DNA of 64,000 nt from Lichenibacterium ramalinae (GTDB lineage: Bacteria; Pseudomonadota; Alphaproteobacteria; Rhizobiales; Beijerinckiaceae), in assembly GCF_004137085.1 (NCBI RefSeq), contig NZ_QYBC01000009.1, positions 1 to 64,000 of the forward strand, read 5' to 3'. The notes beneath the pieces are model-generated. The model was not told the DNA's origin and made no database searches. It worked only from the letters and a program-made list of their open reading frames with translations. Shown one piece after another: positions 43,999 to 53,230 of the stretch. How positions within the stretch are numbered: position 1 is the first letter of the stretch; the number at the start of each line of letters is the position of its first letter. The position numbers and the translations under genes were made by a program.

Positions 43999-44673
43999 TC
44001 AGCTCGCCGCCAGCCGCAGGGCGCCGAGCGCCGCCGCGACCGCCCATTGCGTGGGCTCGACCACGGGGCGGCCGATCGCGTCCGCGACGGCGCGGCGGTG
44101 GCCCGCCATGCCGGCGCAGCCCAGCACCACGACGCCGGCGCCCCGGTCGGCGACGAGGTGGCGGGCCGCCGCGATCAGCCGGTCCCGCACCGCCTCGCCC
44201 GCCGTCTCCTCGGCCGTGGCGGCGATGGGCCAGGACCCGGCGTAGCGGGCGCCGAGCCCCATCTGGCGGACATAGCGGGCCTGGCGCTGCACCGAGGCCG
44301 GCGACAGCGCCACGATGCCGAACTGGTCCCCGAGCGTCAGGGCGCGCAGCAGCCCCCATTCGGCGATGCCCATCACGGGCCGGCCGCCCGCGGCCTCGCG
44401 CACCGCGTGGAGGCCGGGATCGCTGAAGCAGGCCAGCACGAAGGCGTCGGAGGGGTCGCGCGCGACGAGGTCGCAGAGCGGCACCACGACGCTGTCGGCG
44501 TCGCGCTGCGTGGCGATGCCGGGCGGCCCGGACCGCAGCCGGTCGACCGCGATGGCGGGGCCGCCGGGCTGGCGCAGGGGCTCCACGGCGGCGTCGATGG
44601 CGGCCGTGACGGCCTCGGAGCTGTTGGGGTTGAGGACCAGGATGCGGCCCGGCGAGGCTGCGCGCGCGCTCAT
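43999..44673 (-). CDS. Asp/Glu/hydantoin racemase family protein
   Basis: A 224-residue racemase of the Asp/Glu/hydantoin family, with the two catalytic cysteines C82 (LACFSDPG) and C186 (LGCAGMA) in the usual symmetric positions and the family start ILVLNPNSSEAVT. Members racemise hydantoins or allantoin without cofactor. Next to an N-carbamoyl-D-amino-acid hydrolase and a D-aminotransferase, hydantoin racemisation is the likely role. The start at 44673 overlaps the deacetylase stop (ATGA). Confidence 0.88.
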   Translation of the reverse strand: MSARAASPGRILVLNPNSSEAVTAAIDAAVEPLRQPGGPAIAVDRLRSGPPGIATQRDADSVVVPLCDLVARDPSDAFVLACFSDPGLHAVREAAGGRPVMGIAEWGLLRALTLGDQFGIVALSPASVQRQARYVRQMGLGARYAGSWPIAATAEETAGEAVRDRLIAAARHLVADRGAGVVVLGCAGMAGHRRAVADAIGRPVVEPTQWAVAAALGALRLAAS

Positions 44674-45575
44674 CGGGGTCCGCTCGCCTCGAACCGGGCG
44701 AAGCGGCCCGCGATCTCCGCCCCGGTCGCGATCCACACGTCGCCGCAGCCCTGGGCGTAGAGCAGGAACTCGCGCAGCAGGCGCATCCGCATCGGCCGGC
44801 CGCTGCATTGCGGGTGCAGCACGGTGGTCACCATGGCGCCCCAGTCGCGGATCTCGTCGAGTTCGTCCGTCCAGATGGACAGGACCTGCTCGCGGGACAG
44901 GATGGGCCGCGGGCTGACGCGGGTCGAGAGGCCCAGCACCCAATCGTCGTAGGAGGCCGTCACCGGCAGCTCGATCGTGCCGGCCGCGCCGTCGGCCAGC
45001 ACGTGGCGGTAGGGGCGCACGTCGTCGCGGAACGAGCTCGAGTAGAGGAACCCGTGCCGGACCAGCAGGGCGCGAAGCTCCTCGCAGAACTCGCCCGAGG
45101 GCGCGCGATAGCCCTTCGGCACGACGCCGAGCCGGCGCTTCAGCGCGTCGAGGCCGCGCTCGACCTCCTCGACGATGAAGGGGCTGCCGGGGTCGGGCAG
45201 GAGGTGGTGGTAGCCGTGGTGGCCGATCTCGTGTCCGGCCTCGAGGATGCTTTCCGCCATGGCGGGGTAGGCGTCGACCGTCCAGCCCGTGATGAAGAAG
45301 GTGGCGGTCAGGCCGAGCCGGTCGAGCAGCTCCAGCAGCTTGGGCGTCCCGACGCGGGCCTCGTAGCCGCCGTAGCTCATCGTCACCAGCCTGTCGGCAT
45401 GGGCGGGGTTGCCGCCCGTCCAGGCGCTCTCGGCGTCGACGTCGAAGCTGAGGAACATGGCGGCGCGGTGGGGCTCGGGCCAGGGAAAGGCGAGGGCCGG
45501 CGCGGCCGCGCTGGCGGGGCGGACCGGGATGGCGTCGATCGCGGCGCGGCGCGCCTCCACGTCACTGCCCGGCAT
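44670..45575 (-). CDS. Polysaccharide-deacetylase-fold protein (PuuE-like)
   Basis: A 301-residue NodB-homology protein without signal peptide, hence cytoplasmic. Motif 1 SFDVDAES gives D45/D47 and motif 2 HEIGHHGYHH (115-124) gives the metal histidines; RAPSGEF is motif 3. Cytoplasmic members of this type include allantoinase PuuE and peptidoglycan-unrelated amidases, so cyclic-ureide hydrolysis (for instance of a hydantoin ring) is conceivable and would supply the missing ring-opening step of the operon. The start overlaps the preceding binding-protein gene by 14 bp, with GGAGAAGG upstream. Confidence 0.8.
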   Translation of the reverse strand: MPGSDVEARRAAIDAIPVRPASAAAPALAFPWPEPHRAAMFLSFDVDAESAWTGGNPAHADRLVTMSYGGYEARVGTPKLLELLDRLGLTATFFITGWTVDAYPAMAESILEAGHEIGHHGYHHLLPDPGSPFIVEEVERGLDALKRRLGVVPKGYRAPSGEFCEELRALLVRHGFLYSSSFRDDVRPYRHVLADGAAGTIELPVTASYDDWVLGLSTRVSPRPILSREQVLSIWTDELDEIRDWGAMVTTVLHPQCSGRPMRMRLLREFLLYAQGCGDVWIATGAEIAGRFARFEASGPR

Positions 45576-46377
45576 CGATCGTCGCCTTCTCCACGCCGTC
45601 GGCCGACAGCTGCCACTTGTCGAGCAGCGCCTTGTAGCTGCCGTCCGCGATCAGGGCGTCGAGGGCCGCCGCCAGCGCGTCCCGCATCGCCGGATCCGCC
45701 TTCGACACCGCGATGCCGGTATATTGCGTGCCGAAGGCGGCGCCGACCGGCGCATAGGCCTTGGGCTCCTGGCCCATGACGTAGGGCAGCGTCTCGTTGC
45801 CCTGCACGGCGGCGTCGATGCGCCCCTGCTTCAGCTGGGTGCGGGCGTCGCCCGACCCTTCCGTCCCCACCACCGTGATGGGCTTGTCGGCGCAATGCGC
45901 CGCGCTCCAGGCCGCGACCTCGCCGGGGAAGGAGGTGCGCCGGCTCGTCCCGACCTTGTGGCCGCAGAGCGCCGCCATGTCCTTGAACTCGTCGGCGCGG
46001 GCCTGCTGCACGAAGAACTGCGGGCCGGAGCGCAGGTAGTCGACGAAGCTCGACGCCTCGTGGCGCGAGGCGAGGTCGCTCATGCCCGAGATGATGGCGT
46101 CGACGCGGCCGGTCTGCAGGGCCGGCATCATGGCCTCGAAACCCGTCTCCTGCCAGGCGAGCTTGACGCCGAGCTTGGCGGCCAGCGCCTCGGCGAGGCC
46201 GACGTCGAAGCCCGTCAGGGCATTGGTGGCGGGGTCGCGGAACTCCATCGGCGGGTAGTTCGGCGTCACCGCCACTTTGAGGACGCCGCTGGCCTTCAGG
46301 GACGCGGGCAGGTCCGGCGCCGCCAGGGCGAGGCCGGGCGACAGCCCGAGGACGGCGATGGCGAGGAGGCGTTTCAT
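45562..46377 (-). CDS. Polar amino-acid ABC transporter binding protein, copy 1
   Basis: A 271-residue family-3 solute-binding protein with signal peptide (about 1-19, cut after LALA). The mature part has LKVAVTPNYPPMEFRDP, DVGLAEALAAKLGVKL and GRVDAIISGMSD, and a Cys pair (AALCGHKV, AAHCADK) that may form a disulfide. It is closely similar to the second binding protein at 48038-48898, sharing FVDYLRxGPQF, KVGTSRxTSFP and [13 protein letters not shown]. It lies 24 bp downstream of the ATPase gene. Confidence 0.9.
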   Translation of the reverse strand: MKRLLAIAVLGLSPGLALAAPDLPASLKASGVLKVAVTPNYPPMEFRDPATNALTGFDVGLAEALAAKLGVKLAWQETGFEAMMPALQTGRVDAIISGMSDLASRHEASSFVDYLRSGPQFFVQQARADEFKDMAALCGHKVGTSRRTSFPGEVAAWSAAHCADKPITVVGTEGSGDARTQLKQGRIDAAVQGNETLPYVMGQEPKAYAPVGAAFGTQYTGIAVSKADPAMRDALAAALDALIADGSYKALLDKWQLSADGVEKATIDAGQ

Positions 46378-46401
46378 GCGGGTGTCCTTCGGGCAGGTCG
46401 G

Positions 46402-47181
46402 TCAGGCGATCACGGCGGACAGGAAGGCGCGCGTGCGCGCCTCCCTGGGGGCGCCCAGCACCTCGGCGGGCGACCCCGATTCGACGATGGCGCCGGCGTC
46501 CATGTAGACGACCCGGTCCGCCACCTCGCGGGCGAAGCCGAGCTCGTGCGTCACCACCATCATGGTCATGCCGCTGCGGGCCAGTCGCTTCATCACGGCC
46601 AGGACCTCGCCGACGCGTTCGGGGTCCAGCGCCGAGGTGGGCTCGTCGAAGAGCATCAGCTTGGGCTTCATGGCGAGCGCCCGGGCGATGGCGACGCGCT
46701 GCTGCTGCCCGCCCGACAGCTGGGCCGGGTAGTTGCCGGCCTTGTCGGCGAGGCCGACGCGGGCCAGCAGGTCCAGGGCCTCGGCGCGGGCCTCGGCGGG
46801 CCGGCGGCGCTGCACCTGCACGGGCCCTTCCGTGACGTTCTGCAGCGCCGTCATGTGGGCGAAGAGGTTGAAGCGCTGGAACACCATGCCGGTGTTCATG
46901 CGCTGGCGGGCGATCTCGCCCTCGCCCAGCGCATGCAGCCTGTCGCCGACGCGGCGGCGGCCCTGGAGCTCGCCGTCGAGGTAGATGGCGCCGCGGTCCA
47001 CCGGCACGAGCTGGTTGACGGTGCGCAGCAGGGTGGTCTTGCCCGAGCCCGAGGCGCCGACGAAGCACAGGACCTGCCCGGCCTCGACGTCGAGCGACAC
47101 GCCGCGGAGCGCCTGGAACGGGCCGAACGCGACCGCGACATCGCGCATGGCGACGAGCGGCCGGGCCGGGACCGGGTTCAC
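46402..47181 (-). CDS. Polar amino-acid ABC transporter ATPase
   Basis: A 259-residue single-domain ATPase of the GlnQ/HisP group. Walker [11 protein letters not shown]-loop in [14 protein letters not shown], signature LSGGQQQR, Walker [14 protein letters not shown] and the switch His in [10 protein letters not shown] are all intact. The start is a GTG at 47181 overlapping the permease stop (GTGA). It energises the adjacent permease and can serve either of the two binding proteins. Confidence 0.92.
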   Translation of the reverse strand: MNPVPARPLVAMRDVAVAFGPFQALRGVSLDVEAGQVLCFVGASGSGKTTLLRTVNQLVPVDRGAIYLDGELQGRRRVGDRLHALGEGEIARQRMNTGMVFQRFNLFAHMTALQNVTEGPVQVQRRRPAEARAEALDLLARVGLADKAGNYPAQLSGGQQQRVAIARALAMKPKLMLFDEPTSALDPERVGEVLAVMKRLARSGMTMMVVTHELGFAREVADRVVYMDAGAIVESGSPAEVLGAPREARTRAFLSAVIA

Positions 47182-48041
47182 CGTCGACCCCCTGCCACGC
47201 CGCGGGCGAAGCGGCGCTCGAGCAGCATCTGCAGCGGCGTCAGCACCGACACGACCGCGAGGTACCAGATCCCGGCGACGATCAGCAGCTCGATGACGCG
47301 GCTGTTGGCGTAGTAGATGTTCTCGGCGTTGTGCAGCACCTCGGGATATTGAATGACGCTGGCCAGCGACGTCGTCTTCACCATGCCGATGAACTCGTTG
47401 CCGAGCGGCGGGATGATGACCCGCATGGCCTGGGGCAGGATGATGCGCCGCAGCGCCGTCATCCGGCCCATGCCGATCGTCTGGGCCGCCTCGTACTGGC
47501 CCTGGTCGACCGAGAGCAGCCCCGCCCGCACCACCTCGGACGTGTAGGCGCCCTGGTTGATGCCGAGCCCCAGCAGGGCGGCGAAGAAGGGCGTCATGAG
47601 GTCGACGGCCCGCCCCGACCACAGGCCCGGGATGCCGATCACCGGGAACACTAGGGCGAGGTTGAACCACAGCAGCAGCTGGAGGATCACCGGCGTGCCG
47701 CGGAACAGCCACGTGTAGCCGGCCGCGACGGCGCGCAGCACCGGGTTCGGCGTGAGCCGCATGATCGCCACCGCGACCCCGAGGACGATGCCGAGCGCCA
47801 TGGCGCAGACCGCCATCACCACCGTGGCGACGATGCCGTCGAGGATCACCGGCACGGTGAGGAAGCGCCCCACGTAGTCCCACTCGATCTGGCCGCGCGC
47901 GAAGGCCCGGACCAGCAGGGCCAGCACGGCGAGGATCAGGGCGGCGGCCAGCCAGCGGCCCCCATGGGCCCGCCGGGCCGTCCTCAGCTCCGACAGGTCG
48001 CCGAAACCGGCCGCCAGGGGGACGGGCGCCCCCGTCGTCAC
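47178..48041 (-). CDS. Polar amino-acid ABC transporter permease
   Basis: A 287-residue His/Glu/Gln/Arg-opine-type permease with five or six helices. Conserved blocks are [41 protein letters not shown] and the EAA loop [19 protein letters not shown], which contacts the ATPase. Only one permease gene is present, so it probably works as a homodimer. The start is a GTG at 48041 overlapping the stop of binding-protein copy 2. Confidence 0.92.
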   Translation of the reverse strand: MTTGAPVPLAAGFGDLSELRTARRAHGGRWLAAALILAVLALLVRAFARGQIEWDYVGRFLTVPVILDGIVATVVMAVCAMALGIVLGVAVAIMRLTPNPVLRAVAAGYTWLFRGTPVILQLLLWFNLALVFPVIGIPGLWSGRAVDLMTPFFAALLGLGINQGAYTSEVVRAGLLSVDQGQYEAAQTIGMGRMTALRRIILPQAMRVIIPPLGNEFIGMVKTTSLASVIQYPEVLHNAENIYYANSRVIELLIVAGIWYLAVVSVLTPLQMLLERRFARGVAGGRR

Positions 48042-48898
48042 GGATGGGCGCCGTTGACGGCGACGGAGCCGACGGCATTGCCGCCGAGCCCGTATCTGGC
48101 GACGATCGTCCCGTAGGTGCCGTCCGCCATGAGGCCGCGCAGGGCGTCGGCGACCGCATCGCGCAGCGCCGCCTCGTCCTTGCGGAAGGCGATGCCCTGG
48201 GCGCCCGTCGCGAAGGGCGCGCCGAGCGCCCGGAAGGCGCCGGGCTCGAGGCTCATGGCGTAAGGGACGGTCTCGCTGCCCTGCACGGCGGCGTCGATGC
48301 GGCCCTGCTTCAGCTGCGCCCGGGCATCCACCGTGCTCTCGGCCGGCACGACCACGATGGCGGGCTTGCCGGCCGCCACGCAATGCGCCTGGCTCCAGGC
48401 CGCGATCTCGGCCGGGAAGGAGGTGGAGCGGCTGGTGCCGACCTTCAGGCCGCAGAGGTCCTCGGCGGCCTTGGCGGGGCTGGCGGCGAGCGCGTAGAAC
48501 TGCGGGCCGGTCCTGAGGTAGTCGACGAAGTCCATCGTGTCGCGGCGGGCCGGCGTGTCGGTGAGGCCGCTGATCAGGAGGTCGGCGCGGCCGGTCTTCA
48601 GCGAGGGGATGAGCTGCTCGAAGGCGCTGTCCGACCAGGCCACCGTGAGGCCGAGCCGCTTCGCCAGCGCCTCGCCGAGGTCGATGTCGAGCCCCGTCAG
48701 CCGCCCCGTCGCGGCATCCTTGTATTCCATCGGCGGGTAGATGGCGTTGACGCTGGCGTGGAGCGTCCCCGCCTGCCGGACGGCGTCCGGCACCTCGGCG
48801 GCGGAGGCGGCAAGACCTGAAGCGACGAGGCCTGAGGAGGCAAGGCCTGAGGTGACGAGGGCGGCCGCGGCGACGGCAGCGAGGCGAGCGAGCATCAT
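48038..48898 (-). CDS. Polar amino-acid ABC transporter binding protein, copy 2
   Basis: A 286-residue family-3 binding protein paralogous to the one at 45562-46377. The signal peptide contains a triplicated five-residue unit (SGLAS-like) encoded by a 15-bp tandem repeat, then [15 protein letters not shown]. The mature domain includes [25 protein letters not shown] and [12 protein letters not shown], with a Cys pair ([14 protein letters not shown]). Start at the ATG at 48898 with GGGAG about 9 bases upstream. It precedes the permease and overlaps it by 4 bp. Confidence 0.9.
   Translation of the reverse strand: MMLARLAAVAAAALVTSGLASSGLVASGLAASAAEVPDAVRQAGTLHASVNAIYPPMEYKDAATGRLTGLDIDLGEALAKRLGLTVAWSDSAFEQLIPSLKTGRADLLISGLTDTPARRDTMDFVDYLRTGPQFYALAASPAKAAEDLCGLKVGTSRSTSFPAEIAAWSQAHCVAAGKPAIVVVPAESTVDARAQLKQGRIDAAVQGSETVPYAMSLEPGAFRALGAPFATGAQGIAFRKDEAALRDAVADALRGLMADGTYGTIVARYGLGGNAVGSVAVNGAHP
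48806..48850 (+). repeat. 15-bp triple tandem repeat in a signal-peptide region
   Basis: Three imperfect 15-bp units (48806-48820, 48821-48835, 48836-48850) encode the repeated [15 protein letters not shown] stretch in the signal peptide of binding-protein copy 2. Such in-frame repeats can change length by slippage without breaking the frame. Confidence 0.7.
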
Positions 48899-48928
48899 CG
48901 GCAATCTCCCGGCGGGCGCCGCGGTGGG

Positions 48929-49888
48929 TCAGATGAGCGTGGCGGGCACGGGCTCGACCACGCCGGCCCGCTCCGTGATGGCGCCATAGTGCTCCGGCCG
49001 GCGGTGGGCCGCGAAGTTGAACATCTTGTCCTTGCCCTGACGGCACAGGTCGAGGTCGCAATCCGCCACCACCACCTCGTCGCCGAGCGTCGTGGCCTCG
49101 GCGACGACGAGCCCGTTGGGGTCGACGATGCAGGAGCCTCCGATCAGGCCCGAACCGTCCTCCTCGCCCGCCTTGGCCACGGCGACCGCCCAGGTGGCGT
49201 TCATGTAGGCATTGGCCTGGGCGACGAGCCTGGAATGGAAGGTGCGCAGCCCGGCATCCTCCGTGGTGCCGCCGTTGGGGTCGTAGGCGGCCGAATTATA
49301 GCCGACCAGCACCAGTTCGACGCCCTGCAGCCCCAGCATGCGCCACGATTCCGGCCAGCGCCGATCGTTGCAGATCATCATGCCGGTGATGGCACCGTGC
49401 CAGGCCGGCCCGGCGCGGAAGGCCGGGAAGCCGGCGTCGCCGTAGTCGAAATAGCGCTTCTCGAGCTGCTGGAAGCGCGCGCCCTCGCGCGGCTCCACCG
49501 AGCCGGGGAGGTGGACCTTGCGGTAGCGGCCGAGGATGCGCCCGTCGGCCTCGACCGTGATGGCGGTGTTGAAGCGCCGCCCCTCGGGGGTGAGCTCCGC
49601 ATAGCCGACGTGGAAGCCGATGCCGAGCGCCGCGGCCCGGTCGAACAGCGGCTGGACCTCCGGGTTCGGCATGCCACGCTCGAAATGGGCGTCGAGCGCC
49701 GCGCCGTCGATCAGCCATCGCGGGAAGAAGGTCGTGAAGGCGAGTTCCGGGAACACCGCCAGCGTGGCGCCGCGGGACGCCGCCTCCTCGAGGAGCGCGA
49801 TCATGCGGGCGAGCGTCGCCGCCCGGCTGTCCGCCTTCTGCGTGGGGCCCATCTGGGCGGCGGCGATCCGCAGCACTCGGCTCATCAT
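48929..49888 (-). CDS. N-carbamoyl-D-amino-acid hydrolase
   Basis: A 319-residue carbon-nitrogen hydrolase. The catalytic triad is E48 (FPELAFTTFFPRW), K124 (RYRKVHLPG) and C173 (MICNDRRWPE). The blocks around them, along with QQLEKRYF, SCIVDPNG and FNFAAHRRPEHYG, follow the Agrobacterium D-carbamoylase closely, so the reaction N-carbamoyl-D-amino acid to D-amino acid, CO2 and NH3 is well supported. Start at the ATG at 49888 (MMSRV) with GAGG upstream. It is the first gene of the leftward operon and is divergent from the LysR gene. Confidence 0.9.
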   Translation of the reverse strand: MMSRVLRIAAAQMGPTQKADSRAATLARMIALLEEAASRGATLAVFPELAFTTFFPRWLIDGAALDAHFERGMPNPEVQPLFDRAAALGIGFHVGYAELTPEGRRFNTAITVEADGRILGRYRKVHLPGSVEPREGARFQQLEKRYFDYGDAGFPAFRAGPAWHGAITGMMICNDRRWPESWRMLGLQGVELVLVGYNSAAYDPNGGTTEDAGLRTFHSRLVAQANAYMNATWAVAVAKAGEEDGSGLIGGSCIVDPNGLVVAEATTLGDEVVVADCDLDLCRQGKDKMFNFAAHRRPEHYGAITERAGVVEPVPATLI

Positions 49889-50099
49889 GCACCTCGGGGC
49901 TTCGGCGTGTGTCGGGCCGGTGCCGACACGCGCCAGCTTTCGAACGCGCGCCTGTTCACAGGCAGGTATCGAAGGTCGGCTTCGACATGCCCGGGGCCGG
50001 CTCTCGCCGCCGGTCTCGCATGAAAATTGCATGCCGGGAGGTCTCGGGCAATCCATCGTGCTATGCTGATTCCGCGATCGCTATTCACCGGAATGATCG
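49889..50099. promoter_or_regulatory. Divergent promoter region of the carbamoylase operon and LysR gene
   Basis: This 211-bp gap holds the only low-GC patch nearby: GCATGAAAATTGCATGC at 50018-50034, an imperfect dyad of the size expected for a LysR box, about 70 bp before the LysR start. A possible -10 (TATGCT) for the LysR gene lies at 50062-50067. LysR proteins usually bind such shared regions and control both directions. Confidence 0.45.
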
Positions 50100-51047
50100 A
50101 TGACGCTGAGACAGCTGGAGATTCTCCGCGCCCTGATCCTGTGCTCCACCACCGTCGCGGCGGCGCGGGAGCTGGGCATGTCGCAGCCGGCGGTGAGCAA
50201 CGCCCTGAAGGCGATGGAGGCCCGGGCCGGCTTCGCGCTGTTCCTGCGCAGCAACAACCGCCTGTTCCCGACGGCCGAGGCCCTGGACCTGCAGGCCGAG
50301 GCGGAAACGATCTTCGCCCTGCACGGCCGCCTCGAAGCGAGGGTGCGGGACCTGCGGGACGGCCGCTCGGGGCACCTGCGCCTCGTGTCGACGCCGCCGC
50401 TCGGCTACAGCGTCATCCCGCCGGCGCTGGGCCGCTTCGTCGCGGCGCGGCCCGGCGTGCAGGTGTTCTTCGACGTGCGCCGCTACGAGGGCGTCATCGA
50501 GAGCGTGGCGAGCGGCGTGGCGGAGCTGGGCTTCGCCCTGGGGTTCGATCACCACCCGGGCATCGCCTCCACGGTGATGGCGCGGGGCGAGATGGTCTGC
50601 GTGATGCCGCCCGACCATGCCCTGGCCGCCCTGCCGGCCGTATCGCCGCCCGATCTCGCCGGCCATCCCTTCATCGCGCTGGAGCGCGGGACGCGCCTCG
50701 GCGAGGCCGTGAGGGCGAGCTTCGCGGCGACCGGCACGCCCTTCCGGTCGGCGATCGAGGTCCGTTACTGCAACACCGCCTGCGTGCTGGCCGGCGCGGG
50801 CGCCGGGGCCGCCGTCGTCGACCCCTTCTCGCCCGTCCAAGGCGGCAGCCACCGGCTGGCGGTCCGTCCCTTCCGGCCCGAAACGCCCGCCGTGTCCCAC
50901 GTGCTCTGGTCCGAAGCGCGCCCGCTGTCGCGCCTGGCCGAAACCTTTCTGGCCGAAATCCACCGCGCCACCCAGGCTTTGAAGCCGGGCCGGGTTCAGA
51001 ATTCCGCGACCTTGCCCCAGGCCGAGACGGCGAACCGGTCCGGGTGA
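50100..51047 (+). CDS. LysR-family transcriptional regulator
   Basis: A 315-residue LysR-type regulator: N-terminal helix-turn-helix LRQLEILRALILCSTTVAA and ELGMSQPAVSNALKAMEARAG (residues 3-44), then a periplasmic-binding-protein-like effector domain (90-295). The ATG at 50100 starts the usual MTLRQLEIL. It is divergent from the carbamoylase operon and is its likely activator, perhaps sensing a hydantoin or D-amino acid. Its last 52 bp overlap the 3' end of the convergent oxidoreductase gene. Confidence 0.9.
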   Translation: MTLRQLEILRALILCSTTVAAARELGMSQPAVSNALKAMEARAGFALFLRSNNRLFPTAEALDLQAEAETIFALHGRLEARVRDLRDGRSGHLRLVSTPPLGYSVIPPALGRFVAARPGVQVFFDVRRYEGVIESVASGVAELGFALGFDHHPGIASTVMARGEMVCVMPPDHALAALPAVSPPDLAGHPFIALERGTRLGEAVRASFAATGTPFRSAIEVRYCNTACVLAGAGAGAAVVDPFSPVQGGSHRLAVRPFRPETPAVSHVLWSEARPLSRLAETFLAEIHRATQALKPGRVQNSATLPQAETANRSG

Positions 51048-52324
51048 TAGGGGCGCGGGTCCACCGTCGGGGTCGCGCCCGTGACGAGATCGGCGACGAG
51101 GTGCCCCGACCCCGGCCCGGTCCCGAACCCCTGGCCGCTGAACCCCGCCGCCAGCAGGAACCCGGGCAGGCCCGTGACCTCGCCGATGGCGGGCACGCCG
51201 TCCGGCGTCGAATCGATGTAGCCGGCCCAGGCCGCCGCCACCGTCGTGCCGCGCAGCGCCGGCAACAGGGCGACGGCCCGGCGGTGGGTTTCGGAGATCA
51301 GGCGCGGGTCGGGCCGCGGGTCGAGGATGCGATGCCGCTCCATCGGGGTCGGCGCGTCGAGGCGCCAGCGCCGGAGCGTTCCGTGGCTCCAGCGCAGGCC
51401 TTCGGCCCCGCCGGGCCGGAGCAGGCGCCAGCGCCGGGCCAGCATGGGCGCGAACTCGCGGGAGAACAGGATGTGCTGGGGCGTGACGTCGACGCTGCCC
51501 CGCCCGCTGATCGCCAGCGTGTGGCCCTCGCCCTCGCCGCGGCGCGTGATCGACACGCCGGGCGTGTGCAGGGCGTCCGGCAGGCCCGCGACGGCGTCCC
51601 GGATGGCCAGGATGGACTGGCGCACGGACGATTGGGGAAAGCGGATCCCCAGCTGCCGGCAGAAGGACGAGGCCCAGGCGCCGCCCGCCATCACGGCCGT
51701 GCGGGTGCGGATCGTGCCCCGCTCGGTCACGACCGCGCTGACCCGGCCGGCCTCCGTCTCGATGCCGCGGGCCGCGCACATCTGGTGCACGCTGCCCCCC
51801 GCCGCCAACACGCCGCGGGCCACCACGGGCGCGGCCCGCGCGGGATCGCCGATGCCGTCGGAGGGCGAGAAGACGCCCCCCTTCCAGGCCCGCGTGGTGC
51901 CGGCCCCGCGCGCCGCGGCCTCGTGCCGGTCGAGGATGTGGGTGGTGACGCCGGCCTGCGCGGCGACCTCGCGCCAGGCCGCCCAACGGGCGATCTCGGC
52001 CTCGTCCTCGCTGAGGTAGAGGAGGCCGCAGCGGCGGAAACCCGATTCTTCGCCGAGTTCGGCCGACAGCCGGCCCCACAGGTCCAGGCTGTGGGACGCG
52101 AGCGACAGGGTGCGGGCGTCGCGGTTCTGCTGGCGGCACCAGCCCCAGTTGCGGCTGGACTGCTCGGCGCCGATCCGACCCTTCTCGAGCAGGGCGACGT
52201 CGACGCCCCGCCGCGCCAGGTAGTAGGCCGCGAAGGCGCCGACCACGCCGCCGCCGATCACGACGACGTCGGCGGCCTTCGGCAGGGTCGGCGTCGTTTC
52301 GATGGCGAGGAGCGGCGCTGGCAT
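50996..52324 (-). CDS. FAD-dependent D-amino-acid oxidase/dehydrogenase family protein
   Basis: A 442-residue DAO-family flavoprotein. FAD motif DVVVIGGGVVGAFAAYYLARRG (19-40) with the acidic ribose-binding E47 (LLEKG); the C-terminal GFSGQGFGTGPGSGHLVADL closes the FAD site. The block SSRNWGWCRQQNRD is seen in a rhizobial group annotated as D-amino-acid or glycine/sarcosine oxidases. It would oxidise the D-amino acid made by the carbamoylase, an alternative to the aminotransferase. It is convergent and overlapping with the LysR gene. Confidence 0.85.
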   Translation of the reverse strand: MPAPLLAIETTPTLPKAADVVVIGGGVVGAFAAYYLARRGVDVALLEKGRIGAEQSSRNWGWCRQQNRDARTLSLASHSLDLWGRLSAELGEESGFRRCGLLYLSEDEAEIARWAAWREVAAQAGVTTHILDRHEAAARGAGTTRAWKGGVFSPSDGIGDPARAAPVVARGVLAAGGSVHQMCAARGIETEAGRVSAVVTERGTIRTRTAVMAGGAWASSFCRQLGIRFPQSSVRQSILAIRDAVAGLPDALHTPGVSITRRGEGEGHTLAISGRGSVDVTPQHILFSREFAPMLARRWRLLRPGGAEGLRWSHGTLRRWRLDAPTPMERHRILDPRPDPRLISETHRRAVALLPALRGTTVAAAWAGYIDSTPDGVPAIGEVTGLPGFLLAAGFSGQGFGTGPGSGHLVADLVTGATPTVDPRPYHPDRFAVSAWGKVAEF

Positions 52325-52511
52325 GGGGATCTCCGGCTGCCCGGCAGGCGCGGCGCGGAACGATCGGGCGTGCCGTCCGGCCCGCCCTTATAGGCCCGTG
52401 GGCGGGCGGGTCGGCGCCGTGCGGCGCGGCCGGCGCGGCAGAACCTCCGGCATTGTGCGGCCCGGACGGCGTTTTATGCGGCCGTCCCCGCCGCCCCGCG
52501 CCCGATGGGGA

Positions 52512-52545
52512 GCTGGAGCGGAGCGCCCGAAGGCGAAGGCGCGCC
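52512..52545 (+). repeat. Partial palindromic element (right half)
   Basis: GCTGGAGCGGAGCGCCCGAAGGCGAAGGCGCGCC corresponds to the second hairpin of the full element, with changes. It lies about 75 bp upstream of the Lrp-type gene, possibly within its leader. Confidence 0.5.
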
Positions 52546-52618
52546 GGGGCGAAGTGTCGTAGACTGGCGCTCGGACCCCGGGGCACGACGGAGTCCGGCT
52601 TCCAGCATCGGACCGCCC

Positions 52619-53095
52619 ATGAAGCTCGATCGCATCGACATCAACATCCTGTCCGAGCTGCAGAAGAACGGCCGCATCACCAACGTCGAGCTCGCCACCC
52701 TGGTCAACCTGTCGCCGAGCCCCTGCCTCATCCGGGTGAAGAAGCTGCAGTCGTCCGGCTACATCGACGGCTACGCGGCCCGGATCAACACCGACCGGCT
52801 CGGCCAGGTCTGCACGATCTTCACCGAGTTCACGCTGAAGAACCACCGGCAGGTGGACTTCTCCCGCTTCCTCGCCGCCATCGAGCGCGAGGAGGCGACG
52901 ATGGAGTGCAACCTTATCTCCGGCGGCTACGATTACCTCGTGAAGTTCGTGACCGGCAGCATCGTCGAATACCAGGCCATGATGGAGCGGCTGATCGACC
53001 TCGACATCGGCATCGACAAGTATTTCAGCTTCGTGGTGCTCAAGACCCCCATCGCCCGCACGACCCTGCCGCTGAAGAGCTTGTTCCAGCTGTGA
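52619..53095 (+). CDS. Lrp/AsnC-family transcriptional regulator
   Basis: A 158-residue Lrp-type regulator. The helix-turn-helix region starts KLDRIDINILSELQKNGRIT (2-21) and continues NVELATLVNLSPSPCLIRVKKL; the C-terminal RAM effector domain runs 65-145 with GGYDYLVKFV. Lrp proteins usually sense an amino acid and control neighbouring catabolic genes, which here are the GNAT/deacetylase/aldehyde dehydrogenase run that follows. The ATG at 52619 gives the canonical start. Confidence 0.92.
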   Translation: MKLDRIDINILSELQKNGRITNVELATLVNLSPSPCLIRVKKLQSSGYIDGYAARINTDRLGQVCTIFTEFTLKNHRQVDFSRFLAAIEREEATMECNLISGGYDYLVKFVTGSIVEYQAMMERLIDLDIGIDKYFSFVVLKTPIARTTLPLKSLFQL

Positions 53096-53230
53096 GGTCC
53101 CGTGACGCCGAGCGCCGGGCGTCTTCGGGGCATCGTGGCGGGGCGGGGGCCGTTTTCGGCCGTTTCTGCCGCGCGCGAGCGTGTTCCCTGCCGTGACGGT
53201 CGTGCACGGCCGATCAGGAGCGCCGGACCC

